Shown here piece by piece: positions 6,483 through 9,795 of a stretch of 9,795 nucleotides of DNA. The stretch's first letter is position 1, and every line of letters begins with the position of its first letter. The position numbers and the translations under genes were made by a program. This DNA comes from Deltaproteobacteria bacterium. Its GTDB lineage: Bacteria; Desulfobacterota; Desulfobacteria; Desulfobacterales; ETH-SRB1. The notes under the pieces are model-generated. The model had not been told where the DNA came from. It saw nothing but the letters and a program-made list of their open reading frames with translations, and did no database searches. Location of the stretch: contig JAUWQK010000029.1 of the NCBI GenBank assembly GCA_030611115.1, positions 1-9,795 on the forward strand, written 5' to 3'.

Positions 6483-6516
6483 CTTATTTTCCGAAGTATT
6501 GGCGGATTAAATTTCC

Positions 6517-7422
6517 TCAAAAAGCTACAACTTTATTCCTGCCCGCTTCTTTTGCCTTATACAGCGCTTTATCTGCGCATTCAATTAGAGTCTTGGCATC
6601 CTGGATATCCGGGTGGTAATAGCTGGCAACTCCCATGCTTATAGTTACATTTAGAATAAGATCTTCTGATTTAAATTTATGCTGTTCTATAGTTTTTCTA
6701 AGCCTTTCCGCAATCATGACAGCCTCATTTTTAGTTGTATGATAAAGGATTAGCGTAAACTCTTCACCACCATACCTCGCCGCCAGATCACTACCCCTCA
6801 TTAATCCTTCAATTAATTTGCCAAGTGCTTTTAGAATCACATCTCCTGTTTGATGGCCATACGTATCATTAAATTTCTTGAAGTGATCAATGTCGAACAT
6901 AATACATGAAAGCGATTCTTTGTAACGTATAGCTCTTTGGAAATCTTTGGAAAGTGTTTCCTGAAAGTATCGGTGGTTGTATAAACCTGTCAAGCCATCG
7001 CGGTTTGCCATTTCAAACAGTTGGCGGTTTTTTCCCTGGAGACTTTCATAGAGTTCCTTAATGCGCAGGTGGGTGTTAACCCTGGCTATAAGTTCTCCTT
7101 CATCAAAAGGCTTGGTGACGTAATCCGATGCTCCCATTTCTAATCCCTGCACCTTGTCAGCATGTTCTGTTTTTGAGGTCAGCATGATAATTGGTATGTC
7201 TGCAGTAGTTGAATTGTTTTTAATTCGGCGGCAGACCTCGTACCCATCTATCCCCGGCAGAATCAGATCCAGAAGGATTAAGTCTGGTTTATTGTCTTTA
7301 GCTATATCTAAGCCTGTCTCTCCATCCCCAGCCAGAAGGACTTCATGGCCTCGCTTGCTCAGGATGTTTTTTGCAACATGTGCTATCAATTTGCTGTCAT
7401 CGATTATCAGAATTATAGGCAT
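6517..7422 (-). CDS. response regulator with GGDEF diguanylate cyclase domain
   Basis: The N-terminal receiver (about residues 1-120) has the acidic pair D8/D9, phospho-acceptor D52 in LILLDLILPG, and K104 in TKPFD. A short linker helix (about 118-137) leads to a GGDEF domain starting RDGLTGLYNHRYF (141-153). That domain has FDIDHFKKFNDTYGH (176-190) and the intact catalytic GGEEF (218-222). The inhibitory-site motif RxxD (R209-D212) stands five residues before GGEEF, so product inhibition by cyclic-di-GMP is expected. It should make cyclic-di-GMP from two GTP when phosphorylated, in the cytoplasm, like PleD/WspR. At 301 aa it is a normal length for this architecture. AAGGAG lies 11 nt upstream of the ATG. 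It is the last gene of the che cluster, behind a 162-bp inverted repeat; no cognate kinase is in view. Confidence 0.93.
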   Translation of the reverse strand: MPIILIIDDSKLIAHVAKNILSKRGHEVLLAGDGETGLDIAKDNKPDLILLDLILPGIDGYEVCRRIKNNSTTADIPIIMLTSKTEHADKVQGLEMGASDYVTKPFDEGELIARVNTHLRIKELYESLQGKNRQLFEMANRDGLTGLYNHRYFQETLSKDFQRAIRYKESLSCIMFDIDHFKKFNDTYGHQTGDVILKALGKLIEGLMRGSDLAARYGGEEFTLILYHTTKNEAVMIAERLRKTIEQHKFKSEDLILNVTISMGVASYYHPDIQDAKTLIECADKALYKAKEAGRNKVVAF

Positions 7423-7460
7423 ATTATAGATAGCTCCTTGTCTTTATATTTACTGGACTT

Positions 7461-7622
7461 GGTTCTAACTTCGACCAATAACAAGCGTACATGCTGTTAT
7501 TGATGATTGTTGATTTGTGGAATCGCTTCGCTCTGTCTTTTTGTTATAAAATTAATAGAATACCTTCAATCAACAATCATCAGTCATCAATCCCCCAATA
7601 GATAGTGGCCGAAGTTAGAACC
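7461..7622. repeat. 162-bp inverted-repeat element between cheB and the GGDEF gene
   Basis: Outer arms 7461-7477 and 7606-7622 (GGTTCTAACTTCG core) match at 16 of 17 positions. Inside, ATTGATGATTGTTGATT (from about 7498) faces an inverted copy with one extra 7-bp unit at about 7567-7592. This gives another heptamer pattern (TTGATGA/TTGTTGA), different from the GTTCACG family. It has no ORF and no clear flanking duplication. It fills most of the 209-bp gap and ends 9 nt past the cheB stop. Confidence 0.75.
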
Positions 7623-7631
7623 ATGCCCTAT

Positions 7632-8669
7632 TCACTGCTTCTTTACTTTTGCAAGTACAAGAGCAGGTATATCCTCAGGTGAAGCCACACTGTCAATACC
7701 ACCCCGCTTAATAGCTGCTTTAGGCATTCCAAAAACTACGCAGCTATTTTCATCCTGAGCAATAGTATATGCTCCTGCCTTTTTCATAGCTGCTATCCCT
7801 TCGGCTCCATCTTTTCCCATACCGGTCAATATTATTCCCACAGCATTTGGGCCGGCGCTTTCGGCGACCGAGTGAAAAAGTATATCTGCCGATGGACATT
7901 GACGGTCTGTCTTCGATGGTCTGTTGACTCTGATAATGTAATCATCACCTTCCCGGACAACTTTTATATGTTTTCCTCCGGGTGCGATTAAAACTTTTCC
8001 TTGATCAATGCAATCCATGTCGCAGGCCTCGCTTACTTCAAAAGGGAATAGGCTGTTGAGTCTCTCGGCAAAAGCCCGTGTGTATCGCTCACTCATGTGC
8101 TGAACAATAACAATACCTCTTGTCTGAAAGAAGAAACCGGAAAGAATTTCCTGAATTACCGGAGGTCCGCCTGTGGAAGCTCCAATTGCAATAAGTTTTT
8201 GAGAAACCGTATAATGATTTTTTTCAGCCTTAAATTCCGGCTTATGTCTCAGGAAATCGATTTTAACCTGTGACTGGGCTGCAGTCCTGATTTTTGAAAT
8301 AATATCATTCCTTAATTCCGTCAGTCTTCTTTTTATGTCTTGTGATGGTTTTGTTACAAAGTCAACTGCCCCTGCCTCAAGTGCCTCCATAGTCCGCAAG
8401 CTGTTTTTATGCGTGTAAGAGCTTATCATTATCACAGGAATGGGGCGATAGCTCATGAGGCGTTTTAAAAAAGTAATACCGTCCATTCGAGGCATTTCAA
8501 TATCAAGGGTAATGACATCGGGTTTGTCTCTCATGAGCCATTGCTTTGCTTCAAAGGCATCAGAAGCCACTCCAGCTACAACGATATCAGGCTCTCCAGA
8601 AAGAATACGTTTGAGGACTATCTGCACAATAGGAGAGTCTTCTACAATGAGTACGCGTATTGGTTTCAT
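7632..8669 (-). CDS. cheB: chemotaxis protein-glutamate methylesterase/glutamine deamidase CheB
   Basis: CheB removes methyl groups from chemoreceptor glutamates (and deamidates glutamines) when phosphorylated by CheA, in the cytoplasm at receptor arrays. The receiver domain (about 3-125) has E10/D11, phospho-acceptor D56 in VITLDIEMPRMDG, and K107 in FVTKPS. After a linker (about 126-155), the methylesterase domain carries the catalytic triad: S165 in IGASTGGP, H191 in VQHM and D287 in GMGKDGAEG. VLIAPGGKH, the family substrate loop, is at 226-234. All key residues are present and 345 aa is the normal length. The ATG has no Shine-Dalgarno and lies 3 nt after the stop of a 33-codon ORF, hinting at translational coupling. 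cheR and cheA are not in the window. Confidence 0.95.
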   Translation of the reverse strand: MKPIRVLIVEDSPIVQIVLKRILSGEPDIVVAGVASDAFEAKQWLMRDKPDVITLDIEMPRMDGITFLKRLMSYRPIPVIMISSYTHKNSLRTMEALEAGAVDFVTKPSQDIKRRLTELRNDIISKIRTAAQSQVKIDFLRHKPEFKAEKNHYTVSQKLIAIGASTGGPPVIQEILSGFFFQTRGIVIVQHMSERYTRAFAERLNSLFPFEVSEACDMDCIDQGKVLIAPGGKHIKVVREGDDYIIRVNRPSKTDRQCPSADILFHSVAESAGPNAVGIILTGMGKDGAEGIAAMKKAGAYTIAQDENSCVVFGMPKAAIKRGGIDSVASPEDIPALVLAKVKKQ

Positions 8670-8672
8670 ATT

Positions 8673-8774
8673 CTAAAACAGAATCATAGAAGAATCCGGC
8701 ATGGCCTTCCTTTTGCGGAATACCAGGCTCTTATAGGACTTTTCTTCGTTAAAAGTTGTCAGATCTTTTTTCAT
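8673..8774 (-). CDS. 33-codon ORF exactly filling the cheD-cheB gap (uncharacterised)
   Basis: The ATG lies one base after the cheD stop and the TAG three bases before the cheB ATG. The predicted peptide begins MKKDLTTFNEEKS, has a basic middle (FRKRKA) and ends MPDSSMILF. I recognise no domain, signal peptide or membrane segment. It lacks a strong Shine-Dalgarno, but the tight spacing on both sides would allow termination-reinitiation coupling from cheD through to cheB, whose own start also lacks one. It may be a real small protein, a translated leader for cheB, or chance. Confidence 0.4.
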   Translation of the reverse strand: MKKDLTTFNEEKSYKSLVFRKRKAMPDSSMILF

Positions 8775-8775
8775 A

Positions 8776-9222
8776 TTAAATCTTTTCAGCAATAGCTTTC
8801 GACGTATCAGTAAAAAATAATACTTTCCTGCCATCGTATCCACCCAGGTCTTCTTTTTGTACTGGTATGCCTTCAAGTTCGAGGAACTTTTTTGCAAATC
8901 GGATATTCGAGCCGGTCACATCTCCGTCAGCTTTTCTGAATTCCAGAACATTTCCTCCACCAAATACCTTGGCTGCAAGATTTTTCCTTTTTGCACCACA
9001 TTTGATGAGTTCATTGATAAGAAGTTCCATCGCATACATACCATATCTGCCGACTTCTGATGTGATTGTTTCATCAGGATGAATCAGACCCGGCAGGATA
9101 TAGTGGTTCATTCCACCAATTTTTTTTTCCTGGTCATAAATACAGGTGGAAATGCATGGTCCAAGAATTGTATGAAGGATTTCTCCATTTTTCGAAGCAT
9201 AATACTCACCGGCACGAAGCAT
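8776..9222 (-). CDS. cheD: chemoreceptor glutamine deamidase CheD
   Basis: CheD deamidates specific glutamines on methyl-accepting chemoreceptors, priming them for methylation, and acts in the cytoplasm. Family blocks are AGEYYASKNGEILHT, LGPC with the catalytic cysteine C23, KIGGMNHYILPG with catalytic H40, RYGMYAMELLINELIKCGAKRKNL (59-82), AKVFGGGNVL, and DLGGYDGRKVLFFTDT near the end. At 148 aa it is slightly short but near complete. The usual GLGSC loop reads ILGPC here, and T18 precedes the cysteine by five residues rather than the usual six. The ATG at 9222 has no Shine-Dalgarno and follows an A9 run. A sigma-28-like promoter about 45-70 bp upstream fits this start. It is the first gene of the che-GGDEF group. 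Confidence 0.92.
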   Translation of the reverse strand: MLRAGEYYASKNGEILHTILGPCISTCIYDQEKKIGGMNHYILPGLIHPDETITSEVGRYGMYAMELLINELIKCGAKRKNLAAKVFGGGNVLEFRKADGDVTGSNIRFAKKFLELEGIPVQKEDLGGYDGRKVLFFTDTSKAIAEKI

Positions 9223-9265
9223 GATTACGTTTTTTTTTATATTTTTGACTGTAAAATCGTTTCAT

Positions 9266-9293
9266 TTATCGGCATCTTTCATTTGCCAGTTTA
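9266..9293 (-). promoter_or_regulatory. sigma-28 (FliA)-type promoter for cheD
   Basis: On the minus strand the sequence has an exact GCCGATAA (9273 to 9266), the -10 consensus of flagellar sigma-28. TAAA (9293 to 9290) lies 16 nt upstream, one more than the usual 15. A start point near 9256-9259 would leave a leader of about 35 nt before the cheD ATG. Flagellar and chemotaxis genes are the normal sigma-28 regulon, so the location supports it. The spacer is one base long and the -35 is only TAAA, so it is moderate evidence. Confidence 0.55.
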
Positions 9294-9345
9294 CGCTTTT
9301 TAGAGGTGATTCCAGCTTTGGCAAAAATAAAGTAAGATAGAGTTT

Positions 9346-9538
9346 TAAGTGCCTAAAGTGCCTAAAATGAGCTAAAGTGCCTAAAGTTAAGGAATTCTGC
9401 CATTTTATATAGGTTCTTTAATGCTATCAATGTACAAAGGATACAAATTTTCTCTATCTTTGGATTATCAATTAGCACGCCGAAGGTGTACCACAACTTT
9501 AGGCACTTTAATATACTTTAGCTCACTTTAGGCACTTA
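9346..9538. repeat. 193-bp inverted-repeat element with AGTGCCTAA nonamer arms
   Basis: The arms (9346-9388 and 9495-9538) are tandem arrays of the 9-bp unit AGTGCCTAA with variant units (ATGAGCTAA, AGTGAGCTAA, AGTATATTAA), arranged in opposite orientation around a 106-bp AT-rich centre. No ORF of substance was recognised in the centre. The element separates cheD from the divergent flavoprotein gene, lying upstream of the sigma-28-like site. Confidence 0.78.
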
Positions 9539-9542
9539 TAAT

Positions 9543-9571
9543 TTGATCGCAACATATAGTGTGTGTTTAAT
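9543..9571 (+). promoter_or_regulatory. possible sigma-70 promoter for the flavoprotein gene
   Basis: TTGATC and TTTAAT are separated by 17 bp, just outside the nonamer element and about 70 bp upstream of the GTG start. Both boxes are imperfect matches in AT-rich DNA, so this is a weak call. Confidence 0.28.
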
Positions 9572-9642
9572 TCAATGAGCACAAGAAAAAACTAGCGAAA
9601 CGTAAGATTGCATTTTCAGGGCAATCATTTTAAAGAATACCT

Positions 9643-9795
9643 GTGGATCAAACAAAATACTATGACGTGCTTATAATCGGCGCAGGGCCGGCCGGTTCAA
9701 CTGCTGCTTTTATTTTAGCCGGCAAGGGTCTTAATGTTCTGGTGATTGATAAACATAAATTCCCAAGAAAAAAGCTCTGCGCCGGTCTCTTGACC
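9643..9795 (+). CDS. geranylgeranyl reductase-family FAD-dependent oxidoreductase, N-terminal fragment
   Basis: The window holds the first 51 codons. They give a beta strand and FAD-binding motif, [15 protein letters not shown] (8-22), the strand [12 protein letters not shown] (31-42) and then KKLCAGLLT (43-51). FPRxKxCxGxL is the signature of the geranylgeranyl-reductase/FixC-like flavoprotein family, which reduces isoprenoid double bonds or acts in related electron transfer. Saturation of a menaquinone or lipid isoprenoid chain is one possibility, but 51 residues cannot settle the substrate. The start is GTG: an in-frame TAA lies four codons upstream with no ATG between. Only a weak AAAGA serves as ribosome binding site. 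It diverges from cheD. Confidence 0.8.
   Translation, partial: MDQTKYYDVLIIGAGPAGSTAAFILAGKGLNVLVIDKHKFPRKKLCAGLLT

Noticed and set aside
8673..8897. Longer version of the small ORF, starting inside cheD
   Set aside because: Its first 41 codons overlap well-conserved CheD sequence in another frame and look random; only the part after the cheD stop is worth keeping.
9389..9494. Possible coding remnant in the centre of the nonamer element
   Set aside because: A minus-strand frame stays open for about 45 codons, but it has no start context or recognisable motif and runs into the repeat arm.

Overview
The window looks like a moderately AT-rich Desulfobacterota (deltaproteobacterial) chromosome, perhaps a Desulfobacterales-type anaerobe. 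The clues are indirect: a futalosine-type menaquinone pair (mqnE, mqnC), a long PPi-dependent phosphofructokinase, a geranylgeranyl-reductase-type flavoprotein, a CheD/CheB plus GGDEF signalling cluster, and gaps full of inverted repeats. There is no rRNA, tRNA, CRISPR array or transposase gene, so the lineage is an inference.

Layout. Positions 1-3656 are all minus strand. In transcription order they hold a ChaN-family lipoprotein, mqnE, mqnC, a broken four-helix-bundle (S23/Avd-like) fragment, and the first 27 codons of a nucleotide-sugar dehydrogenase that runs off the left edge. Divergent from these, on the plus strand at 3775-6328, are a divergent SpeD homologue and an overlapping PPi-phosphofructokinase gene. 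Convergent with those, on the minus strand at 6517-9222, is a signalling cluster read as cheD, a 33-codon ORF, cheB, then a receiver-GGDEF protein. A good sigma-28 (FliA)-like site precedes cheD. At the right edge a GTG-started flavoprotein of the geranylgeranyl reductase family begins on the plus strand and is cut.

The most striking feature is the set of gaps between genes. Nearly every one is occupied by an inverted-repeat element of about 75-195 bp: heptamer arrays around mqnC, a hairpin between mqnC and mqnE, a perfect 27-bp inverted repeat between mqnE and the ChaN gene, a nested palindrome between the ChaN gene and speD, a REP-like element with a 9-bp direct repeat after pfp, a 16/17 inverted repeat between the GGDEF gene and cheB, and nonamer arrays upstream of cheD. 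They belong to several unrelated sequence families but share one architecture. Several have been built into coding sequence: they supply the C-terminal tails of MqnC and MqnE, the last codons of the ChaN-family protein, and that protein's start codon and signal-peptide n-region.

Functionally, mqnE and mqnC carry out two radical-SAM steps of menaquinone synthesis. The PPi-phosphofructokinase makes the fructose-6-phosphate step of glycolysis reversible. CheD and CheB modify chemoreceptors, and the GGDEF protein links a phospho-receiver to cyclic-di-GMP. The SpeD homologue keeps the self-cleavage Glu-Ser and catalytic Cys but has lost the usual processing histidine and carries two CxxC pairs, so its substrate and even its activity are open.
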